NCBI GenBank assembly: GCA_019802505.1
Contig: JAFMOC010000019.1
Location: forward strand, 600,001 to 664,000
Origin: Corydoras sp. C115
Taxonomy: Eukaryota > Chordata > Actinopteri > Siluriformes > Callichthyidae
Reading direction: 5' to 3'
Length of the DNA stretch: 64,000 nucleotides
Shown: positions 39,988-54,900 of the stretch, piece after piece
Layout of the letters: each line of letters starts with the position of its first letter
How positions within the stretch are numbered: position 1 is the stretch's first letter
Notes under the pieces: model-generated
Told to the model about the DNA's origin: nothing
Databases searched by the model: none
Seen by the model: the letters and a program-made list of their open reading frames with translations, nothing else
Made by a program: the position numbers and the translations under genes

Positions 39988-42900
39988 AGTAGGTAAACAT
40001 CAAGCACAATGAAGCATGCAATGACCTCAGAAATCCCTTCAAAGCCATTTTCCATGTACTGCTAGCAATTAACTCTTAGTAAAAATCAATTGTCTGTAAA
40101 ACATGCCAAATTAAGCATTCAAGCATCTGTTCCCTCCATACAACCTCCAAACTCACTGTATGTGAACTTTTTATCTGACCACCTACAAAGGTCACGTACA
40201 GTGCATCGCATTGCGTTGTGTTGTGCGGAGGGAAAACGAAAAAGTCGTTTTATTTTAGGATCCAGAGCCAGAAAATGAAGTAGTACGGGAGCGGTAGCTC
40301 AGTGGTTAAGGTGTTGGGCTATCAATCTGAAGGTTGGGGGTTCAAATCCCAGATCCAATGAAGTTACCAATGTGGGTCCTTGAGCAAGACCCTTAACCCG
40401 CATTGCTCCAGGGATGTTGTGATTAACCCTGTGCTCACCTTGTAAGTCGCTTTGGATAAAAGCGTCTGCTAAATGACCAAATGTAAATGTAGAACGCTTA
40501 CGGTTGGTTCCCACAGAGATCCAGGCAGCGAGTGTGAAGAAGAAGACGTAGATAATGTCAGCACGGAACAGGAACCAGCGCAGGGTGGAGAGGTAGAGGA
40601 ACCAGACGGCAGTGTGTGTGTTGAGGGTTTTATGAAAGAGGGTTTCAAAATACGCCTGCCGGTCAAAGGCTCGGATCGTCCACAAGCCTTTGAGTGAGAT
40701 GATGAGATGAGAGAAGATTGGACTCCGAGCTGCATGAGACATGAACGTGAAGAAGAGGAACGATTAGGTTGTATTATCTTCTGCTTAATTCTATACTAGG
40801 AACTAGGGTAGCAGGGGGATCTCTATTCCCATCCAGGGGAGAATGTTTCAGGCACCGGGCAGATACAGCAGGAAAGGGCAGTAGAAGGTCTGGCGCACAT
40901 GGTACCACCACTATGCTTCTCTGTCTGGCAGCAAAGTGCTACCATATGTCTCAAAGGACCCATGAGCAAGAAGATACTGACTGACTCTGGGACAAAGACT
41001 CCCTTCAGCATCTTGGAAAGGTGAGGGCAGCAGCATCAATACCATATCTCTATGCAGTCTTTTAGCCTTCTGACCTCAGAGCATCTTTTATCTTCACTAA
41101 GTATCAGCTGAACTTGATAATTTAACTCCATGGTTCCCAATACCCATCCATCCATTATCTTCCGCTTTATCCTATATTAGGGTTGTGGGGGGGGTTCCCC
41201 ATGCCCATCCAGGGGAGAACGTTTCGGACGCTGGGCAGATACACCCAGGTCAGGGCGCCAATCCATCGCTGGGCACACACTCACTCACACAGACACACAC
41301 TATGTGGGGAAATTTGGAGAACTCAATTGACTTGATCCATATTTTTGGACTGTGGGAGGAAGCCGGAAAACCCGGAGGAAACCCACGCGGACACGGGGAG
41401 AACATGGAAGCCCAACCCAGATGGGGATTCGAACCGGGAATCCCTAGAGCTGAGAGGAGAACATGCTAACCACTAAGCCACCGTGCCGCCCTGGTTCCCA
41501 ATACATTTGTCAATATACTATATATTATATAAGGTATACAATATGCCTCATCCCCCTTTTAAATAATGGTCTTCAGAATACTGCAGCGTCAGTATCTGAT
41601 GACAGCTGCAGAGTAAAGAGGAAATCCCTCGTCGGCTTGTTGATCCAATCCTGTGTCAGTTCTGTTCCTAGTGTGACCTTAGAAAGAGCCATCATCTCCA
41701 TTCGAGCATAACACAATTCTGCTTCCTGTTGGTGTTCCAGAGTGACAACTGAACTTAGCCTGGACTGGCTGGGTCAGCACTGGGACTGTTCCCTAACCTG
41801 GGCCCTAACCGTGGCAAACTCCAGAGGAACAGGGAGGTCAGATCCTGAACTCTACCCATGTGGTTTCCTTTGAGAAGTCCCATCTTTTCCAGCCTGACAC
41901 ATTCATCCTCCACTTCTCTCTTGTTTTCGAACCCTCTGCCAGGGCACCGTCAGACTTTTTGACTCTTTCCAGGAAGAGCTTAATGCCAGTCTCACCCATT
42001 TACAATTCGGCCGGTCTCCTATTCTATAAGCCACAACCTCCCTGATGAACTCAGCAAGAATGTTGCAGTCATTCTTTGGATTCTTCCTCATTCTTACATT
42101 GTTTCTTTCAGTTGGCTGGACCTATTGTGTGTCTCCCTTCATACAAATCCATGAGGACTGTAAGATTAGTGCTTGCGTAAATACATTGCTTGGGGATTTC
42201 AGCAAGGAAACTGCACTTTATACATGTTTTGGTTTTTTTGCTTCTTACTATTGTCCATCTATATTAATAGTTCCAGTCTAAAGTTTAGACACACCGCCTT
42301 TTTGCTCCATTGTATATTTGTTCCACTTACCATATAGATGGACTAGTTTCATTTCTCCACCTCAGTGACACTGCAGGGATAGGAATAATGCACCAACCAA
42401 ATAATACCTGCTCTGTGGTGGTACTATAAGAGTCCTGACCATTAGAACAGAGTAAAGGGGAAGTACAGTATGTACTGTGCGGCAGCGCTAGGGATTCCCG
42501 GTTCGAATCCCCATCTGGGTGGAGTTTCCATGTTCTCCCCGTGTCCGCGTGGGTTTCCTCCGGGTTCTCCGGTTTCCTCCCACAGTCCAAAAACATGGAT
42601 CAAGTCAATTGAGTTCTCCAAATTGCTCCATATAGAGTGTGTATGTGTGAGTGAGTGTGTGCCCAGCGATAGATTGGCACCCTGTCCTGGGTCTATCTGC
42701 CCAGCGCCCGAAACGTTCTCTCCTGGATGGGCATGGGGAACCCCACCGCGACCCTAATAGAGGATAAAGCGGAAGATAATGAATGAATGAATGAGTATGT
42801 ACTGTAGAACACAAACAGATGGACTACAGTCTGGAATTGTAGAACTACAAAGTCCAGCTTTACAGAAAATGGAACTGAAAACAAGCGGCACAGTGGCTTA

Positions 42901-45900
42901 GTGGTTAGCACGTTCTCCTCTCAGTGCTAGGGATTCCTGGTTCGAATCCCCATCTGGGTGGACTTTCCATGTTCTCCCCGTGTCCGCGTGGGTTTCCTCC
43001 GGGTTCTCCGGTTTCCTCCCACAGTCCAAAAACATGGATCAAGTCAATTGAGGTCACCAAATTGCCCCATGCAGAGTGTGTCTGTGTGAGTGAGTGTGTG
43101 CTCAGCGATAGATTGGCACCCTGTCCTGGGTGTATCTGCCCAGCACCCGAGACATTCTCCCCTGGATGGGCACGGGAACCCCCCCGCGACCCTAATAGAG
43201 GATAAAGCGGTAGATTGGTTGATTGGTTGGAACTGAAAACATGGACAATAAGTGGAACAAAAAGGGGGCGTGTCCAGACTTTTCACTGGTACTGCATATT
43301 GAATTACATATAGATTTCTTCTCACCTTCCGTTTCCATTTGCTTCAGCTGCTGGCCAGTACGCAGGAAATACTTCCTCATTATAAGGAAAACAAATGCCA
43401 AGGGAGTAGCAACAAGGAATATATACGGCCGCATGATGGACGCCACCAGAATACATCCCAACACAACGAGTGTCAACTGTGTGGGGAAAATAATTCAAGG
43501 AAAGTTAGTTTACCACACAATGTGCAGTTAGACTATCGAGTTGAAAGACCAACCTGGACAAGATCAAACATTAGTAGAGGCAACATGTCGTCTATGGTAG
43601 CCATGTCCTTTGTGAACCTATTCATGATCCGTCCTGTTATAAAAAAACACAGAAGACACGTTAACCACCCAAAGTGCAATGCCAGAAACATACTGATGGT
43701 CACTACACTAACGTACCCGTCTTCATGGTGTTGAGGACAGAAATGGGTGCCCTGAGCACTGAACTCAGCATTTTCTGATGCAGCCTTTTGGAAATGGTGA
43801 TCATAGTATGTACCAAAGGTAACCCCCGTAAAAGTCCCAGAGCTAAGATGCTTTCCGATGTGGCTACATAGATGTAGAAGATGTAGTAGATACTGGTAGG
43901 GCGGAAGATGACGCCCGACTGGGTGGTGTTGGTTTGTCTTGTAGCATTCTTGTCGGTGGAGGGATGCTCCTCATTCCAGACCTTACTGAAGAGGAAAAGC
44001 CATTAAACGTTAAAAATGACACTGATGTGACGTTCGGAGTCTCATAAGGTAAATACTTACTCTGTTAATAAGAATATTCCAGCTACAGATCCAGCGACCT
44101 GCAGACAAAAATAGATCATGAAATGCCTAACAGAATTTAATTTTCAGCCAATATTGCTGCTAAGTTGATTGATTTGATATTTAATCAGTTAGTGACAGTG
44201 ATGGTCTCAGGAGATTTGCATAATCTGATGACTGAACCAAAGTGACCTGGATTTCGTTATTGTGACCTAAAGGTCCCTGGTTCGATTCCCGGTCCCCCCA
44301 AGTACTATGAATGTAGAGTCTTTGTGCGAGACACGTAAATTAACTATATTAAGTTGTATGTAGGGCGGCACGGTGGCTTAGTGTTTAGCACGTTCCCTCA
44401 GCACTAGGGATTCCCGGTTCGAAACCCCATCTGGGCGGAGTTTCCATGTTCTCCCCGTGACTGCGTGGGTTTCCTCCGGGTTCTCTGGTTTCCTCCCACA
44501 GTCCAAAAACATGGATCAAGTCAAGTGAATTCTCCAAATTGCCCCATATAGAGTGTGTCTGTGTGAGTGAGTGTGTGCCCAGCAATAGATTGGCGCCCTG
44601 TCCTGGGTGTATCTGCTCAGCCCCATGACCCTGGATGGGCATGGGAAACCCCCCGCGACCCTAATAGAGGATAAAGCAGAAGATAATGAATGAATGAATG
44701 AGGGTTTCCTCCAGGTTCTCTGGTTTCCTCCCACAGTCCAAATTGTCCCATAGAGAGTGTGTCTGTGTGAGTGAGTGTGTGCCCAGTGATAGATTGGCGC
44801 CCTGTCCTGGGTGTATCTGCCCAGCACCCGAAACCTTCTCCCCTGGATGGGCATGGGGAACCCCCCCCCGCGACCCTAATAGAGGATAAAGCGGAAGATA
44901 ATGGATGGATGGCAGTTGTTTTTATGTATTTAGTAATATTTTTCTCATTTTTTTTTCCACAAAGAAATTACAACCATTTACACAAAGAAAAGCATCCACA
45001 TAGTCGTTACACATAAATGTATATCATTCAGTATTTTTGCTGGTTATTTATATTTAGAAGGAGAACTACTTTAAATTAAACATTAATTAATTAATTAATT
45101 AATTAATTAATTAATTAATTAATTAATTAATTAATTATGATCACATGGTTTTTACCTCAATAGCGTAGATGATGAGAATGAAAATTAACACATAAATTAG
45201 ACTCTTGTTATTTGACACATATCGGACGTATGTGTTCCATTTTGTGGTTTCAAACACATCTTCTATTTGCTCGTCGGCAAAACAAGCCTGTTGGGAAACG
45301 CAACAGTAGTTAATTTTAGAGTGGCTCATTTATATTCTCATCTCATCATTAGCTTCCACTGAATCCACTGCTTGATCCACATGATGCACCTATTTTACAA
45401 TGAAGAATTGTTTTTACCTGAACAATAATGTAAGAAACATTTACATTTAGTCATTTAGCAGACGCTTTTATCCAAAGCGACTTACAAATGAGAACATTAC
45501 AAGTCAGAAGTTATGCAGAAAACCAACTACACTGTAAAATCATCAAACCTGATTGTTATTTGATGCTGCGCCCCCCCCCCCCATTTAAATTTTTTTTTTA
45601 CAACAGATATTTGTTAAAAAGATGCATCTTCAGTAGTTTCTTAAAACTGTTTAGTGATTCTGCCTTACGGACAGAGTTGGGAAGGTCGTTCCACCATTTT
45701 GTAGAACGTCATGGAGTGAGAATCAGCTCCTTGGTGAGGTGGCGATCATCACTGGAGCGAAGTGAATGAGTCGGAGTGTATTTTAAAAAGATAGAGTGGT
45801 AGGAGTGCCCCGCAATAGATTGGCGCCCTGTCCTGGGTGTATCTGCCCAGCGCCCGAAACGTTCTCCCCTGGATGGGCATGGGGAAACCCCCCCCCCCCA

Positions 45901-48900
45901 CTACCCTAGTAGAGGATAAAGCGGAAGATAATGGATGGATGGAGAGTGGTAGGAGAGGGAAGATCCAGAAATGGTTCTGTAGGCCAGAGTCAGTGACTTG
46001 TACTGAATGCAGCAGCTACAGGAAGCCAATTGAGGGAACTGAGTAATGGAGTGACATGAGTTCGCTTGGGCTGGTTAAACACAAGTCGGGCTGCAGAGTT
46101 TTGAGTGTACATTTAAATGAGGCATGGAATTTCATGCTCATTTAAGAAGATCTTAGCTTCTGGTTTTATACTTTAACACTATAGCATTAAGTACAAGTGT
46201 CTCTTACCTCCATGTTCTCCTCATCAATGTCTCCTGTCATGTCATAGATGCCATCTTTGGACAGTCTTCGGGCATAGATATCCAGCTCGGCGGCCAGCTC
46301 ACTCTGGGGCACTATGGACAGACGCCGGTGGAAGGGGGACTGCAGTTGTTCACGTCTGCCAGGACCCTGTGCATTGGTCATGAAGGCCAGCACCGACTGC
46401 CTCCTCTGACCTGCCATGTGTACACCATGATTGTGGTATACATCATTCCCCATGAAAGACTCATTCACCAGCTCGTTTTCCGGTACCAAAGAGAATTTGC
46501 GATCAGGCAGTGGGCGCTTCACCTCCTCCTCCATTTCGGGAATGAAGGACGCTTTGCGGACCGACACCAGTGGATTGATGATCACCGAAGTCTTCCTTTC
46601 ATCCATGTAGGTAGGAGGAGCCACCTGTCGATATGAAGGCCGATGCTGGCCCATTCCTGAGCTTTCGTCCACCGATACTCTACGTAGGGTCTCTGTGAGG
46701 ATGGAGCAGCGTCGTTCGGCGGTGACATTGTCGTAGGCCTCCAGCCCCAGCAGCAATGAGCTAAAGTCTGGCCGGTGCGACTGCAGTTCCGAAAAGGTCC
46801 CGTAGAAAAAGCACTCGCCGTCATGAAGCAGAAGAATCTTGTCTGCTCTTTTTAGGTGCTCGATCTTGTTGGTGACGACAATGCGAGTTTTGGATGTCAT
46901 TAACCTGCAAAGGCACCTGTGCAAAAATTCGCGGATTAGAGATTCTCTTAAGATATGATGCACAATATCAACTTCATAACCTCCTCATATAAACCCTGAG
47001 CAAATATAAGGTGATGTTCTATATTTAATATACAATTCTAGTCAAGATTTAGGAATGACTTCTTTCTCTATTGTCCATTTCCTCCACTTAACATATAGAT
47101 GGACTTTGTAGTTTAACAATTACAGACTATAGTTCATATGTGTTCTTTGTTGTTGTTAGTCCCCTGTTGGTTCTATGTTCTCTATTGGTCAGGAGCATCA
47201 CAGAACAGGTATCATTTGGGTGGTGGATTGTTTATTGTCAGTTCTGCAGTGACACTGATGTGGTGAGGGGGTGTTAGTGCAGCAGTGCTGCTGTAGTTTC
47301 ATTTCTCCACCTCAGTGACACTGCTGGGATAGGAATAATGCACCAACCAAATAATCCCTGTTCTGTGGTGGTGCTATTGGGGTCCTGACCATTAGACAAC
47401 AGAAGAAAGGGCAAATACTGTAGTCCACAAACAGATGGATGTCAATGTTTACAGTAAATGGAACAGAAAGGGGCACGTCCAAACTGTTGATTGGTACTGT
47501 ATATGTTTAAATTTTGTAAATAATTTTTTAATGGTTGTATTTTACAGCCGACTCCCTGCATTCTGACTTTTCTTTTCTTTTTTAGCTTAAGCATGGGATT
47601 ATATTCAATTCTTATTTAATGCTTTAGAAAAGCAACCTTACATACTTGTCAAATATCTCCTTCTCTGTGGCGATATCCAAATGTGTAAATGGATCATCTA
47701 GTAGATAGGCATCTGCATCTCTGTACACTGCCCTGCAAGATACAACCACAAACAGGTGTCACTTTGGACTGGACTGGACTGGACTGGATGGCACGGTGGT
47801 ATAGTGGTTAGCATGTTCTCCTCTCAGTGCTGGGGATCCAGGTTCGAATCCTGATCTGTGTGGCGTTTCCATGTTCTTTCCATGTCCATGTGGGTTTTCT
47901 CCAGGTTCTTTAGTTTCCTCCCACAATCCAAAAAGAAGGATTCAAGGTAAATTGGCTGCTTTCAATTACCCCTATACAGTGTGTGTGTGCAAGCGTGTGT
48001 GCTCAGGGTGTGAATTAGCACCCTGTCCTGGGTGTATCTGCCCCCCTTAATGGGCATGAGGAAGTGAACCTCCCATGACACTAGGATAGTTAAGATAATA
48101 TGGATGGACTAAACTACCAAAACCCATTCTGTCCATTGTTGCAGCTCATTCTCTGCTTTGTTGGAGTCCCAATGCGATAGTCTTAAGCTTTATAGCAAAA
48201 TACATTAAAATAAGAGTTTATAATGCATTATAAATGTTCAAGTACCATGATTTCAAATGTGTTATGAATATTGGATTGGTTGGTTGTGAGTGTCTACCTT
48301 GCCAAGGCCACCCGCGCCTTCTGACCCCCGCTCAGGTTCATCCCTCCCTCCGCCAAAGCCGTCTTGTCCCTCTCGGGAAGTGCCGCCAGATCCTAGTGCA
48401 TTACAACACGTTCTTATTTCACAGGTAGTGTACAGTTAAGCCATGCCTACTGCTCTTCATGCTTCTTCTCTAACACAGCTAAGTCTAAAACTAAAATTCC
48501 TAACATGAAAAGATGAGATGGAACCAAATCCATGCAGTGCAATAGAGGCTGATTAATATGGCACAATTATAGGTTATGGGTAAATTATAAGCTTAGTAAA
48601 CCAAAATAAAGTGACAATAACCATGTTCTGACCTTACGTACCTCATTGTGACAGTTTCCTCTCCATTGTGCAAGCACCAGGGAAAAAGAATCATGTCAGT
48701 GGTAATAAAGCAGTGGATGGGCTCTGTGCCAGCATCGGTGCTTTAACTGTCACATACATGGAGACTGTGTGTATAAACCAGGAACATTATTTGTGTTGTG
48801 TGACAGTGAAAGTACAATGGAACAGCCAGCAGAGAGCCAGTAAATCAGCTAATCTGTGTCTCTCTTATGGGTTTTAAAAGTGCTCGAAATATATTTATGA

Positions 48901-51900
48901 GGATTTCAAAACCTCTAATAACACGCCATGTGCACCGGAAGAACCAAGAAAATGACGTAGGGTTAAGGTGAACGGCTGGTACGAACTAAACACATTAAAC
49001 AAAGAAACATCTATATGGGCAACCACCATGTGGCTTAGCGCTCTCAGCGCTAGGGATTCCCGGTTCGAATCCCCATCTTGTTGGAGTTTCCATGTTCTCC
49101 CCGTGTCCACATGGGTTTCCTCCGGGTTCTCTGGTTTTCTCCCACAGTCCAAAAACATGGATCAAGTCTATTGAATTCTCCAAATTGCCCCATATAGAGT
49201 GTGTATGTGTGAGTGAGTGTGTGCCCAGCGATGGATTGGCGCCCTGTCCTGGGTGTATCTGCCAGCGCTCGAGACGTTCTCCCCTGGATGGGCATAATAG
49301 AGGATGAAGCGGAAGATAATTGATGGATGGATATTCAACTACCTAATCCTATACTAGGGTCGCAGGGGGGTGTTCCATATGCCCATTTGACAGGAGAACG
49401 TTTCAGGCACTGGGCCCCAATCCATCGCTTGGCACACATCGAGGGCATGGTAGCTCAGTGGTCAGGGTGTTGGGTTATCAATCTGAAGGTTGGGGGTTCA
49501 AATCCCAGGTCCACTGAAGTTACCAATGTGTGTCCTTGAGCAAGACCCTTAACCCTCATTGCTCCAGGGATGTTGTGATTAACCCTGTGCTCACCTTGTA
49601 AGTCGCTTTGGATAAAGGCGTCCAATAAATTACCAAATGTAAATGTAAATGGCACACACTATATAGGGGCAATTTAGAGCTTTCAATTCCCCTTAAACCA
49701 TGTTGGACTATGGCAGGACTGAAAGAAACCCACACCACTGAGCACTAACTACAAGGCTAGATGTTAAAAAGCCTCGAGCCTGGAATACCACAGCAGCTTT
49801 CTTTCTCTTAGCATACAGAGGTGATGGCATCTCTGTGCTAGTTACTGAATAAAGGGGGCTATTAAAATTCAGAAAGTATGGAATCACACTCTGTTGTCAA
49901 CATCACAGGAAACTGTTTGCTGAGATCTCTGCTTAACATGCAATGTATTGAGATTACACTCTGATGACTTAACCAGGAGTTCCGTCAGTTCAGTCTCGTC
50001 ACAAATCCACAATGCATCCAATTTCTGTAGTCAGCCGACTTTATATAGCAGATGCACTTTAACCGCTATTATTTCTATCAATCCATTATATTCCACAGAA
50101 CCCGGGGGAAACCCACGTGGAGAACATGTAAACTCCACCCAGATCGGCATTTGAACCTGGACCCCCGGCCCTGCGAGGTGGACGTGCAAATACCTTTACA
50201 TTTACATTACATTTAGTCATTTAGCAGATGCTTTTATCCAAAGCGACTTACAAATGAGAACACCACAACTATATTGTATATTCATCAAACCTGATTGTTA
50301 TTTGATGCTGCGCCCCCCCTTTTTTTATTTTTTTTATTTTTCTTTTACAACAGGTATTTGTTAAAGAGATGCGTCTTCAGTAGTTTAGTGATTCTGCCTT
50401 ACGGACAGAGTTGGGAAGATCGTTCCACCATTTTGCAGTGGTGAACGCCACGGAGTGAGAATTAGCTCCTCGGTGAGGTGGAATCGCCCCCCCCCCTCTT
50501 TTTTTAAATTAATTTTTTTTTTTCTCTACAACAGGTATTTGTTAAAGAGATGTGTCTTCAGTAGTTTCTTAAAACTGCTTAGTGATTCTGCCTTACGGAC
50601 AGAGTTGGGAAGATCGTTCCACCATTTTGCAGTGGTGAACGCCACGGAGTGAGAATTAGCTCCTTGGTGAGGTGGAACCGCCAGGCGGCGATCATCACTG
50701 GAGCGAAGTGAACGAGTCGGAGTGTATTTTGAAAATATAGAGTGAAGGTAGGAGGGGGAAGATCCAGAAATGGTTCTGTAGCCCAGAGTCAGTGACTTGT
50801 ACTGAATGCAGCTGCTACAGGGAGCCAATGGAGGGAACTGAGTAATGGAGTGACATGAATTCGCTTGGGGGTTAAACACAAGCCGGGCTGCAGAGTTTGC
50901 AAACCACTAAGCAACTTACATCATCATACGATTTTCCCAACAAGTGCCCTTTTGACTCCTGGAATATTACACCTGACATTTGGTTGCTTGCTGAAGTTTG
51001 CTGCAGGTGACAGACAGGTTTCGGTGCCAGAGGAGCAGCACCTTGGACATGAGGTCTGAACACGACTGTGTAATCATTGCCGCATTTCAGATCTGTGAGT
51101 CCTTTTCAGAAGAGGCTCCAATAAACTGGGCCAGTGTCACTCAACACTGCTGATGGCTGCTTATGATTGGCGCTTTTGGTATCAAGAGAGGGTGCTATCA
51201 GGTGAGGGAGGGGGTGAACCATATTGAGTAATATGACACAGTAGTGCACTATGGTGTCTAACAAAGATTCTTAGTTTCACTGCCAAGTGAGCATTCAGAG
51301 TGACATGAGAGTAATGAAAGAGCCAGAGTGAGTTGTGTGCGCCGAAATCGAATGTTGTGTAAGACAGCTTCCGGGTTTTAGGGGATCCAGGTTCAAATCT
51401 CAAATTGGGTGGAGTTTTCATGTTTTCCCCATGTCCATGTGGGTCTCCTCTGGGTTCTCCAGTTTCCTGGAGAATGGTCTAAGGTGGATTCGAGGTGCAG
51501 TGGCTGCTCTAAATTGCCCCTATATTTTCTGTGTCTGTGTGTGTGCCTGGTGATAGATTGGCATCCTGTCGTAGGTGTATCTAGCATGGTGAACCCCACC
51601 CATAACCCCAGTATATGATTAAGCAAAAGATGATGGATGGACATTACTTTTAGAACAAACACTGTAAAGAATAAGGGAGAGATGGGTTACCTCCTCCAGC
51701 TGGCATGCTTTGAGCACGCTGCTGTAACGATACTCGTCGTGGGTCAGCCCAAACAGGATGTTGTCTCGGATAGTTCCAGGCATGATCCAGGCCGTCTGGG
51801 ATGAGTAGGAGATCCGGCCACTGTGGTGGATTTTGCCTGATGATGGGACCAGCTCACCCAGGATGGTCATTAACAAGGAGCTCTACATAAAAACACACCA

Positions 51901-54900
51901 CAGCCTTTTTGGAAAGCCTTTTATTGCTATTTTCTTGATTTTATTACTAGTATTTGTACTTGATATCTCTATATGGACTTACATTTGCATTTGTGGTCTG
52001 AACACTTACCTTTCCAGAACCTGTAGATCCAGCCACTGCGAGCATTTCACCTTTTTCTAAGTGCAGGCTGATGTTCTTAAGAACCGGAGTCACATACAGG
52101 TTGGTAAAGAAAAATCTGTCTCCATTCGGATACCCATTAGCTTTGTTCTCCTCCTTTATCTTCTCAAAGAGTTCCCCTATACCCTGAAAAAAAAATTACT
52201 AATGCTCCTTTATCATTAATATTTATTCTGCTATATTTACAGCAAACTAACACAATTCCAATTATGAATAAATTGTCTAGTATACAGTCTTTTGCACTCT
52301 TTTTTGCGTAATTGTCCTCCACTTACCATATAGCTGTAGTTTTATAATTACAGACTGTAGTCCATCTGTGTTCTTTGTTGTTGTTAGTCCCCTGTTGGTT
52401 CTCTGTTCTCTATTGATCAGAACCATCACAGAACAGGTATCATTTGGGTGGTGGATTGTTTATTGTTAGTTCTGCAGTGACACTGATGTGGTGAGGGGGT
52501 TTTAGTGCAGCAGTGCTGCTGGAGTTTCATTTAAACACCTCGGTGACACTGCTGGGATAGGAATAATGCACCAACCAAATAATACCTGCCCTGTGCTGGT
52601 ACTATTGGGGTTCTGACCATTAGAGAACGGAGTAAAGATGATGTACAGTCTGGAATTGTAGAACTACAAAGTCCATCTTTACAGTAAGTGGAACTGAGAC
52701 ATGAACAATAAGTGTCTGAACTTTTAACTGGTATTGTATTTGCTTTAAGCGGTATGGTGGCTTAGTGGTTAGCACGTTCGCCTCTCAGCACTAGGGATTC
52801 CCGGTTCAAATCCCCATCTGGGTGGAGGTTCCATGTTCTCCCCATGTCTGCGTGGGTTTCCTCCCACAGTCCAAAAACATGGATCAAGTCAATTGAGTTC
52901 TCTCCAAATTGCCCCATATAGAGTGTGTCTGTGTGAGTGAGTGTGTGCCCAGTGATAGATTGGCGCCCTGTCCTGGGTGTATCTGCCCAGCGCCTGAAAC
53001 GTTCTCCCCTGGATGGGCATGGGGAACCCCACCGCGGAACCCTAATATAGGATAAAGCGGAAGATAATGAATGAATGAATGAATGTATTTGCTTTACATT
53101 TAAAATGTCAAATAATTTACATTTTCTTAAACCAGATTCAATGACAGAATGTGTTATCATATAAACCCACTGCAATCTCTTACTGTCATTAGTCAATCTG
53201 ACAGTCTTATGACCTGATGACAGTTTATTACTCTAGATAAATCTGGTGGTTTGTTAAATTGTGTGGGTTTAAAGACTGTATTTCATTTTGCATGTCAGCA
53301 GCAATAAGAAAATCTTACAAAGCCACAGTAAAAGTTTGTTCTATAGCACTTTGCATTCTCACAGAGGAGTGAGAACCACACTAGAACAGAAAGCAGTTGT
53401 CACTTCGGTTTAATCTTTAACTCGAGGCCGTCTTTGTGTTTTACTACTTTGTCTTGCAGATCAACATTTGAATGCACTTCAGTTTTAAATGAAAAGGGCG
53501 ACACCTAATAAAAAACACAAAGCAATTAGCCATTTCTTCCCACCATTAAACTACGAGGTTTAATAAGCAATGACATGAACTCAACTAAAGCAGACGAGCT
53601 GGAAATGAGACGCCAACAAACTCCAAATTAAACTCAAACACAAAATCACATATGATATTGTAATGTAATTTCAAATAAAGTGTACGAAAATTGTGTAATT
53701 TATGTATAAAGAAAATGAGACTAAAGAATTTATATATTTATATAAAGTTAAAATTCTCCACAAGCTGTTTGGTGACACCATTTTTTGGTAAAACTTATAT
53801 TAAGGTGATGTGGAGGTTGTTTTGTTAATGTTTTTCTTTTAGTTAAATAACATTTCTTTGTCCATAAAAAAGCTCACTAAGAAGTGACAAATTAATGTGA
53901 AAATTTTTGCTTGCAAGTGTGCGTCTAGTAAAAAAATAATAATAATGAAATAAATATATATATATCCATCCATCCATTATCTTCATTTATCCTATATTAG
54001 GGTCGTGGGGGGGGGGTTCCCATGCCCATCCAGGGTCCAGGGGAGAACGTTTCGGGCGCTGGGCAGATACACCCAGGACAGGACGCCAATCTATCACTGG
54101 GCACACACTCATTCACACAGACACACTCTATATGGGGCAATTTGGAAAAATCAGTTGACTTGATCCATGTTTTTGGACAGTGGGAGGAAACCGGAGAACC
54201 CGGAGGAAACCCACGCAGACACGGGGAGAACATGGAAACTCCACCCAGATTGGGAATTCGAACCGGGAATCCCTAGCGCTGAGAGGAGAACATGCTAACC
54301 ACTAAGCCATACTAAGCCACTGTGCCGCCAACAACTAACATTATTAAAATACCTAATTACAGAATAAAGGAAACTAGAAGAATATCTAAAACGAACATAT
54401 CAACTACAAACTGTAACTGTAAAAGTACAACATGCATGTATATGGTAAGCAAAGCTACTGCAGATAATGAACCGTAGGTTTAGTGAAAGTACAGTTAACG
54501 TGTTTGAAATGTCTACAAATAAACAGCTCCCACTGAAAGCACTACCTCATCCCAAGAAGCGGTTACATTATCCAGCTTCATATCTGTGATGCTGAGGTCA
54601 TACTCCATCAGTTTGTATTCTTCTTTGCTCAGAAAGTCCTGCGGGCCAAAGAGCACATTGAAGAAGTGTATTTGGATACATTTTAAAAGGAACACAGTTA
54701 ACTGCTCTGTTTCAGGCCAGTACACACAGTTTTACAAGGATACACTGAATCTGAGGGCATGAGCCTTTTGGAAACATTTTGCACCTCGAGATGACAACGT
54801 AAAGGGATCATGAACACCAAGACAGTCGCTGTAAGTAACAATGATAACCTTCAGCGCTCTTATTGTGTCTTGACTGCTGAAATCTCTGAACGTATGAAGG

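Larger units (their letters stand above)
42255..43303. mobile_element. Long-inverted-repeat MITE split by two SINEs
   Basis: The ends show the family motifs TTCCACTTACCATATAGATGG and its complement near 42840-42880 and 43240. The outer ends resemble Tc1-like AAAGTTTAGACAC and GTGTCCAGACTTTTC. SINEs at 42482-42793 and 42886-43229 interrupt it, each flanked by duplicated MITE sequence. Confidence 0.65.
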
